A stretch of DNA of 64,000 bases, taken from positions 122,896 through 186,895 of the forward strand of contig NZ_JAUZDX010000014.1 of NCBI RefSeq assembly GCF_030704685.1, in the 5' to 3' direction. A model generated the notes under the pieces. The model saw only the letters and a program-made list of their open reading frames with translations. It was not told where the DNA came from and did not search any database. Position numbers and translations under genes: made by a program. The stretch is from Acidovorax sp. A1169 (GTDB lineage Bacteria; Pseudomonadota; Gammaproteobacteria; Burkholderiales; Burkholderiaceae_C). Shown here in pieces: positions 43,835 to 53,193 of this stretch. Position 1 is the stretch's first letter. Every line of letters begins with the position of its first letter.

Positions 43835-44488
43835 TCATCCGCGCAGCGGCGACACCCCTGCGAAGAACACCTGCGCGATCGAGGCGATCTCCTCCTCGTC
43901 ATCGAGCGCCAGATCCGGGGCCAGGACCAACCGCGAAACCAAAAATCCGATGTTGAGCGCCAAAAAGCGCCGGGCGAGTACTCCTGCCGCGACGTCGCTG
44001 CGCAGGAGTCCCTGCTGCTGCAACCGGTCAAACAATGCCACCAGCGGGCCCCACACTGCCGGCTTCCACTGCGCGGCAAAGCGCCCGCGCAGGCCCTCGT
44101 CCCGCACCAGTTCGACCAGAAGCAGGCGTGTGAGCTCGGGCGCAGTCTGCAGCGCGGTGATCCGTGCGCGCAGCAGCGCCTGGTGCCAGGCCACCAGATC
44201 ACCACCGTAGGCCGCGATGGCCTCGGCCAGCCCCGCCAGCGATGCCGGGGCCAAATGGGGCAGCACCGCTTCTGAGATCACCGCCTGGGCCAGCCCCTCC
44301 TTGGACCCAAAGTGTTTGAACAGGGTGCGCTCGGTGGTCTGCGCCTGTGCAGCCACCTGGCGCGTGGTGGTGCCACCGATGCCCTGGGTGCTGAACAACT
44401 GCGCCGCGGCCCAGAGGATTTCCGCGTGCAGCGCGTCGGAGCGCGGACGACCGCGGGGAGAGGGGTCCAGTGAAGGAGGGGAGGTCAT
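43835..44488 (-). CDS. TetR-family transcriptional regulator
   Basis: 217 residues. The TetR helix-turn-helix is at about residues 24-60 (ILWAAAQLFSTQGIGGTTTRQVAAQAQTTERTLFKHFGSKEGL). The ligand domain is all-helical with no known signature. The gene is divergent from a DAPG-hydrolase-like gene, and the 79-base gap holds a pair of perfect 10-bp inverted sites, so it most probably represses that gene and itself, released by a small lipophilic or aromatic ligand. The first 13 residues are a Pro/Ser tail. Confidence 0.9.
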   Translation of the reverse strand: MTSPPSLDPSPRGRPRSDALHAEILWAAAQLFSTQGIGGTTTRQVAAQAQTTERTLFKHFGSKEGLAQAVISEAVLPHLAPASLAGLAEAIAAYGGDLVAWHQALLRARITALQTAPELTRLLLVELVRDEGLRGRFAAQWKPAVWGPLVALFDRLQQQGLLRSDVAAGVLARRFLALNIGFLVSRLVLAPDLALDDEEEIASIAQVFFAGVSPLRG

Positions 44489-44495
44489 GCGCCAA

Positions 44496-44548
44496 GTATA
44501 GCAATCGCTTTACTTTATAAGGCAAAATTAGTACAGTAATTGCTATAC
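44496..44548. promoter_or_regulatory. Paired 10-bp inverted sites between TetR and the divergent gene
   Basis: GTATAGCAAT (44496-44505) and ATTGCTATAC (44539-44548) are perfect inverted copies, 43 bases centre to centre, about four helical turns. They bracket an A/T-rich promoter stretch (TTACTTTATAA and GTACAGTAAT). They cover both promoters, consistent with TetR repression of both directions. Confidence 0.65.
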
Positions 44549-44567
44549 ATATTTTCGAGGTTCTGCC

Positions 44568-45308
44568 ATGCCCGCTGTCCTGCCCCACTACCAGGCCCTG
44601 CCTTTGCCCGAGCGGCTGGCCTCGCGTTTCCCATCGGTCGATGTGCCGGCCTGCCCGGCCAGCTTCAAGGGAGTACCCCCGCCCGTACATCTGCCCTGGG
44701 GACTCAAGCCCGTGGGCAGCGCTGCGAGCGGCATCGACACGCTGACCGATGGCCGCACACGCTGCTGGATACGCCACGAGGTGGTGCGCGGGGTGACTCC
44801 ACGCATGCTGGCATGGTGGTTCGCCCACCTGGAGGGCGACGTGGAGGTGGGCAGCGTGCGCATCAACCGCTACCGGGTGTGGCATCCCTACGACCACGTC
44901 CACGCCAGCTATGCGCGCCGCCTGCCCGACGGCAGCGTGGGGCCGGGCGCGGCCATCCACCTGCGCGAGATGCTGGGCGCCAACCCGGCCTTCGTGGTGG
45001 ACGTGGTGACCGACATCGAGAAGCTCGACGAAGAGGGCTTCATCCACAACCCCGTGGTGCATGGCATCCGGGGCCTGGCGCGCATGGAATACCGCTTCAA
45101 GGCCGTGGCAGAGGGCACGCAGTACGAGAACTGCCTGCTCTTTGGCGGGCGCGGCACGGTGGCGCGCAGTCTGCACCCGCTGCTCTCGCGCCTGGCATTC
45201 CCCGCTGGCAAGGGTGCCGCCTGGCTGCGCCACAACATCGAAGAAGTCGGCATGTTCGAGAACTTCCTGCCAGGCCTGTACCGGCAGGAGACGGGGCTGG
45301 ACGGCTGA
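44568..45308 (+). CDS. DAPG hydrolase-like (PhlG-fold) protein
   Basis: 246 residues. It carries conserved spacing of a WWF motif (MLAWWFAHLEGD), a WHPYDHVHASYAR block (possible His ligand), AAIHLREMLGA (Glu) and a C-terminal RHNIEEVGMFENFLP with HxxxE-like spacing. This pattern resembles the zinc-dependent 2,4-diacetylphloroglucinol hydrolase family, which cleaves C-C bonds of acylated phenols. The resemblance is from recall and not complete, so an aromatic or acyl compound as substrate is inference. Cytoplasmic, no signal peptide. The gene has its own TetR regulator on the other side. Confidence 0.65.
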   Translation: MPAVLPHYQALPLPERLASRFPSVDVPACPASFKGVPPPVHLPWGLKPVGSAASGIDTLTDGRTRCWIRHEVVRGVTPRMLAWWFAHLEGDVEVGSVRINRYRVWHPYDHVHASYARRLPDGSVGPGAAIHLREMLGANPAFVVDVVTDIEKLDEEGFIHNPVVHGIRGLARMEYRFKAVAEGTQYENCLLFGGRGTVARSLHPLLSRLAFPAGKGAAWLRHNIEEVGMFENFLPGLYRQETGLDG

Positions 45309-45416
45309 GCCCGGGCCGCCCGGCCAGAGCCCCTGCCAGCGGCACGGCGCACAAGAGCGGTGCGCCAGCACGAGGCGGCAGGTCAAAGCCACCCAAGGGC
45401 ATCGGATTCAACGGCT

Positions 45417-46196
45417 TCACGGATTGCTGCGGTTGATGAAGTGGTCGGGGCCGCGTTCGCCCAGCTTGGGCAACAGCCTGCTCGGAGCGTAGGGAAACTC
45501 GGGCGGCTTGCGGGCCACGATGAAAAGCCGGATGTCCTTGCCCCGGGTGCCGTGCCGTTCGGCGGCAACAATGTCCATGCCCTGGCGGGCAATGGCCGCA
45601 TGCAGCGCTGCACCGTCGAAGCTCAGCACGTGGGGTGCCTTGCCGATGGCGCGCATCAGCGGCAGCGCAAGCCAGGGGATGAGCGGATTCATCTCGGCGA
45701 TGCAGGGCGTCTTGGAAATCAGCAGGCCGCCGGGCCGCAGGGCCTGCATCGCCAGCTGCAGCGTGTGGTCGAGATCGCTCACCAGGTGCAGCACGCTGAA
45801 GGCCAGCACCACGTCGTAGGTGCCCTGCCCGAGCCCCGGCGCATCGGCGTCGGCCACCGCAAAGCTCAACTGCGGCACCGGCTGGGCCGCCAGCTTGCCC
45901 TGGGCAATGGCGATCATGCCGGTCGAGACGTCGGTCGCCAGCAGGCGCCGGGTGAAAGGCGCCAGACGCAGCGCGGTGGAGCCCGTGCCGCAGCCGATCT
46001 CCAGCACGTCCTGCTCGGCCGACAGCAGCGCCTGCACGCGCTGCAGCGTGGCCTCATAGCCTGGCATGTCGGCAATCGGGTCGGCCGCGTACCTAGTTGC
46101 GATGCGGTCCCAGAAACGGGCCTTGCGGGTAGTCGACGCACTCGCCTGCGGGGGTGGTAGTGCGCCGGCAGGCTCAGCGGTGGTGGTGATCGGCAT
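45417..46196 (-). CDS. Class I SAM-dependent methyltransferase
   Basis: 259 residues from the ATG at 46196; the frame to 46271 adds nothing homologous. Motif I VLEIGCGTGSTAL near residue 65, motif post-I RLLATDVSTGMI, motif II VVLAFSVLHLVSDLDH and the later GGLLISKTPCIAE are those of Rossmann-fold methyltransferases of the UbiE/COQ5-like type. Substrate unknown. The gene is divergent from a LysR gene with a 101-base gap, so LysR may control it. The stop converges with the DAPG-hydrolase-like gene. Confidence 0.88.
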   Translation of the reverse strand: MPITTTAEPAGALPPPQASASTTRKARFWDRIATRYAADPIADMPGYEATLQRVQALLSAEQDVLEIGCGTGSTALRLAPFTRRLLATDVSTGMIAIAQGKLAAQPVPQLSFAVADADAPGLGQGTYDVVLAFSVLHLVSDLDHTLQLAMQALRPGGLLISKTPCIAEMNPLIPWLALPLMRAIGKAPHVLSFDGAALHAAIARQGMDIVAAERHGTRGKDIRLFIVARKPPEFPYAPSRLLPKLGERGPDHFINRSNP

Positions 46197-46297
46197 GGGG
46201 TGGGGACAACAGTCTTGCAATGGACAGCACTGGATGCTATCCATGCACCACGCCCCAGGGAATTGCCGCAAATTGCAGTGAACATATACATTTATGC

Positions 46298-47185
46298 ATG
46301 GATAAATTGGACTGGAACCAGCTCAAGGCGTTTCTGGAGACGGCCGAAACCGGCTCGCTCTCGGCCGCCGCCCGCAAGCTCGGCCTGACCCAGCCCACGC
46401 TGAGCCGACAGGTCGCCGCCATCGAGCAAAGCATGGGCGTGACCCTGTTCGAGCGCGTGGGCAAGGCCATGGCACTCACCACCACCGGGCTGGACCTGCT
46501 GGAGCACGCGCGCGCCATGGGCGCAGCCGCCGACGCCCTGGGCCTGGCAGCCACCGGCCGCTCGCAGGCCGTGGGCGGTGTGGTCTCGGTTTCGGCCAGC
46601 GATGCCGTGGCCTCGTACCTGCTGCCTCCGCTGGTGCGGCGCCTGCGCGAACAGGAGCCAGGCATCAGCATCGAGGTGATCCCGTCCAATGCGTTCAGCG
46701 ATCTGCTGCGCCGCGAGGCCGACATCGCCATCCGCCATGCCAAGCCCGAGCAGCCGGAGCTGATCGCCCGGCTGATCCGCGAGGCATCGGCCTGCTTCTA
46801 TGCGTCCGAAGACTGGGTCAAGACCCATGGCCACCCGCGCAGCGCCGAAGAGGCAGCCCACCTGCCCTTCGTGGGCTCGGACCGCTCAGGCCAGTACCTG
46901 GGCTACCTGCGCCAGCACGGCCTGCACCTCACCGAGGCCAACTTCAGCTGCTACGCCGACCACTCGGTAGCCCACTGGGCCCTGGTCTGCCAGGGCATGG
47001 GCATCGGCGCCATGATGGACGAGATCGCCCACGCCACCCCCGGCGTCGTGCGCGTGCTCGACGACGTGCCGCCCGTGATCTTCCCGATCTGGCTGGTCAC
47101 GCACCGCGAGTTGCGCACGGCGCGGCGCATCAAGGTGGTTTTCGATGCGCTGGCACAGGGACTGCAAGAGGGATGCACACCCTGA
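46298..47185 (+). CDS. LysR-family transcriptional regulator
   Basis: 295 residues from the ATG at 46298. The HTH spans LDWNQLKAFLETAETGSLSAAARKLGLTQPTLSRQVAAIEQSM. The effector domain contains SVSASDAVASYLLPPLVRRLREQEP and ADIAIRHAKPEQPELIARL. It is divergent from the methyltransferase gene and convergent with tctA, from which a terminator separates it. The gap to the methyltransferase has a TTGCCGCAA palindrome at about 46263-46271, a possible operator. Confidence 0.88.
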   Translation: MDKLDWNQLKAFLETAETGSLSAAARKLGLTQPTLSRQVAAIEQSMGVTLFERVGKAMALTTTGLDLLEHARAMGAAADALGLAATGRSQAVGGVVSVSASDAVASYLLPPLVRRLREQEPGISIEVIPSNAFSDLLRREADIAIRHAKPEQPELIARLIREASACFYASEDWVKTHGHPRSAEEAAHLPFVGSDRSGQYLGYLRQHGLHLTEANFSCYADHSVAHWALVCQGMGIGAMMDEIAHATPGVVRVLDDVPPVIFPIWLVTHRELRTARRIKVVFDALAQGLQEGCTP

Positions 47186-47212
47186 GCCGTTCCGCGCCCT
47201 CGCACGCCGATG

Positions 47213-47249
47213 AAAAAAGGGCGGCACTGCAGAAACTGCCGTGCCGCCC
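47213..47249 (-). terminator. Rho-independent terminator after tctA
   Basis: On the minus strand GGGCGGCA...TGCCGCCC forms an 8-bp GC stem around a 15-base loop, followed by six T residues. It lies 25 bases after the tctA stop and ends the tctCBA transcript. From the plus side the A-tract would precede the stem, so it does not serve the LysR gene. Confidence 0.85.
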
Positions 47250-47273
47250 CAACTACCCAAAACAGGTTAGCCC

Positions 47274-48791
47274 TCAGCCCGCAGCAGTGACCCCCTCGGC
47301 CGCCGCCTTGCGCGCTGCCCAGCGGCGCGCCACGCGGGGCAGAATCAGCACGGCAAGAACGATGACCATCAGGGTCAGCGAGCCGGGGCGCTCCAGGAAG
47401 ATGGTCCACTTGCCTTCGCCGATGGCGACCGCATTGCGCATCTGCGCCTCGGCCAGGGGGCCCAGGATCATGCCCACAACCACAGGGGCGGCGGGGAAGT
47501 CGAAGCGGCGCATGACCACGCCCAGGAGGCCGATGGCGTACAACAGCACCAGGTCGAACGCGCTCTGGCGCATGCCATACACGCCCAGCGTGGCAAACAC
47601 CAGGATGCCCGCGTACAGGTACGACTTGGGGATCTTGAGCAGCTTGACCCACAGGCCTACCAGCGGCAGGTTCAGGATCAGCAGCATGACGTTGCCGATG
47701 TACATCGACGCGATCAGCGCCCAGACCAGCGCACCGTTGCTGCTGAACAGCTGCGGGCCGGGCTGGATGCCGTAGTTCTGGAACGCACCGAGCAAAATGG
47801 CGGTGGTGTTGGAGGTCGGGATACCGAGCGTGAGCAGCGGGATCAGCGTGGCCGTGATGGCCGCATTGTTGGCGGCCTCTGGACCGGCCACGCCTTCGAT
47901 GGCGCCGGTGGTGCCGAACTCTTCCTTGTGCTTGCTGAGCTTCTTTTCGGCCGCATAGCTCAGGAAGGTGGGGATCTCGCTGCCGCCGGCCGGCACGGTG
48001 CCGAAGGGAAAACCGATGGCAGTGGCGCGCAGCCATGCGGGCCAGGAGCGGCGCCACTCCTGCTTGGTCATGTGAGTGCTGGTGAGCTTGTTCTGCGTCT
48101 CTTCGGTCTTTCCCTCGTACATGACGTTGTACAGGGCCTCGCCCACGGCGAACAGGCCCACGGCAATGAGCACGACTTCGATGCCATCCATCAGCTCGGG
48201 CACGCCACCGGTGTAGCGCGCCTGGGCTGTGAGCTGGTCAATGCCGATCAGACCCATGGCCAGGCCGACGAACAACGAGACCATGCCGCGCAGCGTGCTC
48301 TTGCCCAGCACGGCGCTGACGGTGGTGAAGGCCAGCACCATGAGCATGAAGTACTCGGGTGGGCCCAGGCGCACGGCGTATTCGGCCACGATGGGCGCAA
48401 AGAAGGTCACCAGCACGGTGGCGATGGTGCCTGCCACGAAGGAGCCGATGGCCGCTGTGGCCAGCGCCGCACCGGCGCGGCCGTTCTTGGCCATCTTGTT
48501 GCCCTCCATGGCCGTGACCATGGACCCCGCCTCACCGGGGGTATTGAGCAGAATGGAGGTGGTGGAGCCACCGTACATGGCGCCGTAGTAGATGCCCGCA
48601 AAGAAGATCATCGATGCGGTGGCTTCCACCTTGACGGTGATGGGCAGCAGCATGGCCACGGCCACGGCAGGGCCGATGCCGGGCAGCACGCCCACGGCCG
48701 TGCCGATGACACAGCCGATGAAGGCCCACATCAGGTTGATGGGGGTAGCGGCAGTGGCAAAGCCCTGCAGCAGAAGGTTCCAGGTTTCCAT
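47274..48791 (-). CDS. tctA: Tripartite tricarboxylate transporter large permease
   Basis: 505 residues with about twelve membrane segments. The TctA signatures [21 protein letters not shown] near residue 38, [22 protein letters not shown] near residue 75 and [26 protein letters not shown] near residue 300 are intact. It is the main channel for sodium-dependent import of a tri- or dicarboxylate with TctB and TctC. It follows tctB by 12 bases. It may take up citrate or a related organic acid; the true ligand depends on TctC. Confidence 0.94.
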   Translation of the reverse strand: METWNLLLQGFATAATPINLMWAFIGCVIGTAVGVLPGIGPAVAVAMLLPITVKVEATASMIFFAGIYYGAMYGGSTTSILLNTPGEAGSMVTAMEGNKMAKNGRAGAALATAAIGSFVAGTIATVLVTFFAPIVAEYAVRLGPPEYFMLMVLAFTTVSAVLGKSTLRGMVSLFVGLAMGLIGIDQLTAQARYTGGVPELMDGIEVVLIAVGLFAVGEALYNVMYEGKTEETQNKLTSTHMTKQEWRRSWPAWLRATAIGFPFGTVPAGGSEIPTFLSYAAEKKLSKHKEEFGTTGAIEGVAGPEAANNAAITATLIPLLTLGIPTSNTTAILLGAFQNYGIQPGPQLFSSNGALVWALIASMYIGNVMLLILNLPLVGLWVKLLKIPKSYLYAGILVFATLGVYGMRQSAFDLVLLYAIGLLGVVMRRFDFPAAPVVVGMILGPLAEAQMRNAVAIGEGKWTIFLERPGSLTLMVIVLAVLILPRVARRWAARKAAAEGVTAAG

Positions 48792-48803
48792 ATGGCGCAG
48801 GCT

Positions 48804-49319
48804 TTACAGCCACCCCGTGTTCGTGAGGCCGGGCAGGTTGATCGCCAGCAGTTGGGTAAACATCCAGTACACCGGCGCGGCCAGCGCCACCCCGATGAGC
48901 AGGTCCTTGAACCAGGCCTTGGGGCTCAGGTCGAGCCGGCCTTCGGAGCTTTTGAAGCCGCGCACTGCGAGCACGAAGCACAGCGCACAGCTCAGGATGA
49001 AGCCCAGCGTGGTGATGAGCATGGCGTTGAGCAGCAGGCCGACCGAGACCCAGACGAAGCCCTTCCAATGGGCACTGCCGTCGCCCGAGGCTTCTTCCAG
49101 ATCACGAAAGCCGCCCGTGCGGGCATGGATGATGGACAGCACCCCGCAGACGATGAGCACGATGGCCACCACCCAGGGAAAGAAATTCGGGCCCACTCCG
49201 CCATAGCCCGCCTCGGAGCTGATGGAGGTGGCACCCCAGGCCAGCAGGCCGCCCAGCAGCAGCGTGCCGGCGCCCACCACAGTTTGCAGGGCCGTGGAGC
49301 GAGAGGAATGTTGTGTCAT
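48804..49319 (-). CDS. tctB: Tripartite tricarboxylate transporter small permease
   Basis: 171 residues from the ATG at 49319; a TTG at 49334 is less likely. Four membrane segments fit TctB (first at about residues 15-32), with the FKSSEGRLDLSPKAWFKDLL loop between the last two. The family is highly divergent and assigned mostly by size and position. It lies between tctC and tctA on one strand. Confidence 0.85.
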   Translation of the reverse strand: MTQHSSRSTALQTVVGAGTLLLGGLLAWGATSISSEAGYGGVGPNFFPWVVAIVLIVCGVLSIIHARTGGFRDLEEASGDGSAHWKGFVWVSVGLLLNAMLITTLGFILSCALCFVLAVRGFKSSEGRLDLSPKAWFKDLLIGVALAAPVYWMFTQLLAINLPGLTNTGWL

Positions 49320-49424
49320 GTTTTTGTCCCGCAAGGAAGAGCGGCGCGCAGAGGACTGTTGCCAGCACCGTATTGCGCGCCGCCCGGAGGGTACGACGAT
49401 GGGCTTTCGCTGGCAGCGCCAGCG

Positions 49425-50384
49425 TCAGATCATGCCGGACTTGACCATCGTGGCGCGCAGGCTGGCGAACTCGGCGTCCACGAAGTTGGAGAACTCGTCA
49501 CCGGCCAGCCACGCAGGCGTCCAGCCGTTCTTCTCCATCGCATCCTGCCAGGACTTGTGCTTGTAGGTCTTGGACAGCGCCTCGACCAGGTCCTTGCGCT
49601 GCTCGGCGGTGATGCCGGCCGCGCCGTACACGCCGCGCCAGTTGCCGATCTCGACGTTGATGCCCTGCTCCTTGAGCGTGGGCACGTTCACGCCCTTCAG
49701 GCGCGTGGACGAGGTCACGCCCACGGCGCGCATCTTGCCGGCAGTGATGTACTCGGCAAACTCGCTGTAGCCGCTGCCGCCCACGGTGACGTTGCCGCCC
49801 AGGATGGCGGCGGTGGCCTCACCGCCCCCACGGAAGGCCACGTAGTTGATCTTGGCAGGGTCCACACCCACTTCGCGGGCGATCATGGCGGCCGCGATGT
49901 GCTCGGTGGATCCGCGCGAACCACCGCCCCACTTCACGCTGCCGGGGTCTTTCTTGAGCTGATCGACCACGTCTTTCATGGTCTTGAAGGGCGAATTGGC
50001 GGGCAGCACGAACACGTTGTACTCGCTGCTCAGGCGCACCAGGGGGGTGACCTTGTCCAGGCCCACCGGCGGTTTGCCGGTGATGATGCCACCCAGCATC
50101 ACGGCACCCATGGTCATCAGCGCATTCGGATCGCCCTTGCTGGCGTTGGCGAACTGCGCCAGGCCAATGGCGCCGGCGGCGCCGCCCTTGTTGTCATAGG
50201 TCACCGAGCTGGCCACGCCTGCGTCCTGCATGGCCTTGCCCAGGGCACGGCCTGTGGTGTCCCAGCCACCGCCGGGGTTGGCGGGGATCATCATCTTGAT
50301 GGCTGCAGCAGCCTGGGCGGTCAGCGGCAAGGCACCGGCTGCCGCCATGGCGGCCAGGGACTTGAGGAAGGTATCACGACGCAT
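49425..50384 (-). CDS. tctC: Bug-type solute-binding protein, tricarboxylate transporter
   Basis: 319 residues with a signal peptide (FLKSLAAMAAAGALPLTAQAA). The Bug/TctC features IKMMIPANPGGGWDTTGRALG at the mature start, YDNKGGAAGAIGLAQF and KWGGGSRGSTEHIAAAMIA are present; the GGGWD and NKGGAAG blocks bind the carboxylate. The gap of 105 bases to tctB includes a possible processing stem. The regulator genes tctDE are divergent on the other side, so carboxylate sensing probably drives this operon. Confidence 0.9.
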   Translation of the reverse strand: MRRDTFLKSLAAMAAAGALPLTAQAAAAIKMMIPANPGGGWDTTGRALGKAMQDAGVASSVTYDNKGGAAGAIGLAQFANASKGDPNALMTMGAVMLGGIITGKPPVGLDKVTPLVRLSSEYNVFVLPANSPFKTMKDVVDQLKKDPGSVKWGGGSRGSTEHIAAAMIAREVGVDPAKINYVAFRGGGEATAAILGGNVTVGGSGYSEFAEYITAGKMRAVGVTSSTRLKGVNVPTLKEQGINVEIGNWRGVYGAAGITAEQRKDLVEALSKTYKHKSWQDAMEKNGWTPAWLAGDEFSNFVDAEFASLRATMVKSGMI

Positions 50385-50565
50385 TGGTGTCTCCTAGTGT
50401 GATGGGCGAACCTGTCGATGATGCGCGCCCTGCCTGTCAAACGGCTGTCCACAATCATAGGGAAAACACTAGGTAACCAGAGGTTGCATGCTACCGGCGG
50501 CTGAGAGGAAAACCTGAAAGCCGGGAACCGTGCACAGCCGTTGCCACAGTGATATGGTCCCGCGC

Positions 50566-51252
50566 ATGAAACTGCTTCTTGTCGAAGACGACCCCACCAT
50601 GCAGGCCACGCTGCACCGGGCCCTGAGCCGCCGCGGCATGGAGGTGACGCCCGTGGGCGATGGCCGCGCCGCACTGGCGCAGTGGGCCGCGCAGCCGCCC
50701 GATGCGGTGGTGCTGGACCTGACCCTGCCCGGGCTCGACGGCCTGCAGGTGCTGCAGCAGGCGCGCACGCGCGGGCTGCGCACGCCGGTGATCATCCTCA
50801 CGGCGCGCGGCACGGTGGGCGACCGCATCATGGGCCTGAACTCGGGTGCCGACGACTACCTGCCCAAACCTTTCGATCTCGACGAGCTCGAAGCCCGCCT
50901 GCGCGCACTGGTGCGCCGCAGCGCCGACCCGGTGGCCAGCAATGCCCTGCCGCCCAGCGTGCAGCAGATCGGCGCCATCCGCTACGACACCAACAGCGGC
51001 GCCATCTACCTGGGCGGCGAGGTGATGGAGTTCACCCCGCGCGAGCTGGCGCTGATGCACGCGCTGCTGGCCCAGCCCGGCCACGCGGTGACCAAGGAGC
51101 GGCTCTACGAGCTGGTCTTCCCGGGCCAGCTCGACGTGCAGTACGAGGCCATCGAAGTGGTGGTGTACCGGCTGCGCAAGAAGCTGACCGGCACGGGCCT
51201 GACACTGATGACCCTGCGCGGCCTGGGCTACCTGCTGCGCACGGATGCATGA
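50566..51252 (+). CDS. tctD: OmpR-family response regulator, tctABC control
   Basis: 228 residues from the ATG at 50566. Receiver domain with Asp51 in VVLDLTLPG and Lys in YLPKPFD; C-terminal winged helix with ELALMHALLAQPGHAVTKERLYELVF and TLRGLGYLLRT. The 181-base gap to tctC holds a short palindrome GGTAACC (about 50472-50478), a possible binding site. The gene overlaps tctE by 8 bases, so the pair is co-translated. Confidence 0.92.
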   Translation: MKLLLVEDDPTMQATLHRALSRRGMEVTPVGDGRAALAQWAAQPPDAVVLDLTLPGLDGLQVLQQARTRGLRTPVIILTARGTVGDRIMGLNSGADDYLPKPFDLDELEARLRALVRRSADPVASNALPPSVQQIGAIRYDTNSGAIYLGGEVMEFTPRELALMHALLAQPGHAVTKERLYELVFPGQLDVQYEAIEVVVYRLRKKLTGTGLTLMTLRGLGYLLRTDA

Positions 51253-52726
51253 CATGAACAAGCCTCCGGGCGAGCCCCGCACGCCACCGACGCCACGGCC
51301 CCACTCGCTGCGCCGCCGGCTGCTGCTGGGCATTTTGCTGCCGGTGGTGGTGTTCATCACCTACAACACCGTCAGCGGCTACCAGCAGACCCTGGCCTCG
51401 CTGACCACCGCCTACGACCGCACGCTGCTGGCGTCGGCCAAGAGCATCAGCGAGCAGCTGGACGTGACCGGCTACGACGAGGCCGCGCACCTGCGCGCCA
51501 TCGTGCCCTACTCGGCGCTGGAGGCCTTCGAGGCGGACAACAAGAGCCGCATGTACTACCGCGTCTCCAACCTGCAGGGCGGCCTGATCTCGGGCTTTGA
51601 CGAACTGCCGCTGTGGAAGGGGACCATCCCCGCGCGCCCGCCTTATGCGGCGCTGGTGGACTTCTACGACGACACCTTCCGCGGCATGCCGGTGCGCGTG
51701 GCCGTGCTCCTGCAGCCGGTGGCCAGCTCCAGCGGGCGGGCCATGGCCGTGATCCAGGTGGCCGAGACGCTGGAAGTGCGCGAGACGCTGGCACTGCAGA
51801 ACCTGCGCAACACCCTGCTGCGCCAGGCCCTGCTGATCGCGGTGATCGGCATCACGGTGGTGCTGGTGGTGCAGCGCGCCACCCAGCCCGTGCGCCAGCT
51901 CAGCCGGGAGCTACAGGCCCGCCAGGAGGGCGACCTGAGCCCCATCACCGCGCCCGCCGCGCCGCGCGAGCTGCAGCCCCTGATCGAGGGCACCAACGAG
52001 TTTCTGCAGCGCCTGCGCCACCTGCTGCGCCACCAGAAGCGCTTCGTGCGCGATGCCTCGCACCAGTTGCGCACGCCGCTGGCGGTGCTCAAGACCCAGG
52101 TGCAGTCGGCCCTGCGCGGCGACATGCCGGCCGAGCAGGCGCTGCACGAGATCAGCGACACCGTGGACCGCGCCACCCAGCTGGCCAACCAGATGCTGGC
52201 GCTGGCCAAGGTGGAGCAGTTGCGCCAGCAGAGCGCGCCGCCCGTGACGCGCTTCGACGAGATCCTGCGCGGCGTGGCGCTCGACATCTCGCCCCTGATC
52301 GCCCAGCGCGACCTGGACTTCGGCATCCACACCGATGCCGCGCCCATCCAGGCACACGAGTGGATGCTGCGCGAGCTGACCCGCAACCTGCTGCACAACG
52401 CCGTGCGCCACGCCCCGCCGGGCAGTGAGCTGTCGGTGGAGCTGCGCACCGATGGGCGCCATGCAGCGCTGACGGTGAGCGACCATGGCCCCGGCATCGA
52501 CGACGAGCTGGCGCTGCGCCTGTTCCAGCCGTTCTCGGCCGGCGACGTGCGCACCGGCAGCGGCCTGGGCCTGGCCATCTGTCAGGAGATCGTGCTTGCG
52601 CTCTCAGGCACCATCTCCTTGACCAACCGCACCCAGGCCGGCCGCGTGCTGGGCCTGGACGCCGTGGTGCGGCTACCCCTGGCCCACGGCATGGGCATGC
52701 CGGACGCGGCACAATCACCCCCATGA
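51245..52726 (+). CDS. tctE: Sensor histidine kinase, tricarboxylate-type
   Basis: 493 residues from the ATG at 51245; an ATG at 51254 is an alternative. TM1 (about 24-44) and TM2 (about 195-215) enclose a periplasmic TctE-type sensor part. H-box His273 in RDASHQLRTPLAVL, N-box LTRNLLHNAVRHAP, G-box DHGPGIDDELALRLFQPF and GSGLGLAICQEIV are all intact. It phosphorylates TctD in response to an outside carboxylate. Its stop overlaps the next gene by 4 bases. Confidence 0.93.
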   Translation: MHDMNKPPGEPRTPPTPRPHSLRRRLLLGILLPVVVFITYNTVSGYQQTLASLTTAYDRTLLASAKSISEQLDVTGYDEAAHLRAIVPYSALEAFEADNKSRMYYRVSNLQGGLISGFDELPLWKGTIPARPPYAALVDFYDDTFRGMPVRVAVLLQPVASSSGRAMAVIQVAETLEVRETLALQNLRNTLLRQALLIAVIGITVVLVVQRATQPVRQLSRELQARQEGDLSPITAPAAPRELQPLIEGTNEFLQRLRHLLRHQKRFVRDASHQLRTPLAVLKTQVQSALRGDMPAEQALHEISDTVDRATQLANQMLALAKVEQLRQQSAPPVTRFDEILRGVALDISPLIAQRDLDFGIHTDAAPIQAHEWMLRELTRNLLHNAVRHAPPGSELSVELRTDGRHAALTVSDHGPGIDDELALRLFQPFSAGDVRTGSGLGLAICQEIVLALSGTISLTNRTQAGRVLGLDAVVRLPLAHGMGMPDAAQSPP

Positions 52727-53148
52727 CCCCCACCGAGACGATGCGCCTGGACAAGTGGCTCTGGTGCGCCCGCTTTTACAAGACCCGCGGCCTGGCCACC
52801 GAAGAGATCGGCAAGGGCCGCGTCACCGTCAACAGCCAGGCCGCCAAACCGGCACGCGATGTGCGCCCCGGCGACACCGTGGCCCTGCGCCAGGGCCCCG
52901 TGGCCCGCACCGTGACCGTGCGCGCCCTGAGCGGCGCGCGCGGACCCGCCCCCGTGGCCCAGCTGCTGTACGAAGAAACCGCCGAGAGCATTGCCGCACG
53001 CGAGGCCGCTGCCGAGCAGCGCCGCCTGGCCCCCGAGCCCGCCGCCACGCTGCAGGAGGGCCGCCCCACCAAGCGCGACCGGCGCAACATCGAGCGCGTG
53101 AGCGCACCCGACTGGGGCAGCCGCTGGAGCGCGTCGATCGACGAGTGA
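52723..53148 (+). CDS. hslR: S4-domain RNA-binding protein, Hsp15-like
   Basis: 141 residues. The S4 domain is at residues about 7-65 (MRLDKWLWCARFYKTRGLATEEIGKGRVTVNSQAAKPA). The C-terminal half is Arg-rich, ending in RPTKRDRRNIERV. Hsp15 binds 50S subunits that still carry nascent chains and helps recycle them. It overlaps tctE by 4 bases (ATGA), so it is translated with the two-component system. The usual genomic place of hslR differs, and the coupling is a local feature. Codon use is as in the neighbours. Confidence 0.88.
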   Translation: MTPTETMRLDKWLWCARFYKTRGLATEEIGKGRVTVNSQAAKPARDVRPGDTVALRQGPVARTVTVRALSGARGPAPVAQLLYEETAESIAAREAAAEQRRLAPEPAATLQEGRPTKRDRRNIERVSAPDWGSRWSASIDE

Positions 53149-53156
53149 GCCACGAA

Positions 53157-53176
53157 GGGCGGGCACCTGCCCGCCC
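53157..53176. other. GC hairpin between convergent genes
   Basis: GGGCGGG-CACCTG-CCCGCCC forms a 7-bp stem with a six-base loop between the ends of hslR and the convergent unknown gene. No U-tract on either strand, so it is a weak or non-classical terminator. Confidence 0.45.
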
Positions 53177-53193
53177 CGAACGAAGGCCCCCGC

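Noticed and set aside
47928..50402. 824-residue plus-strand frame opposite tctA, tctB and tctC
   Set aside because: It spans three well-supported genes in antisense, has His/Gly-rich low complexity and no start signal.
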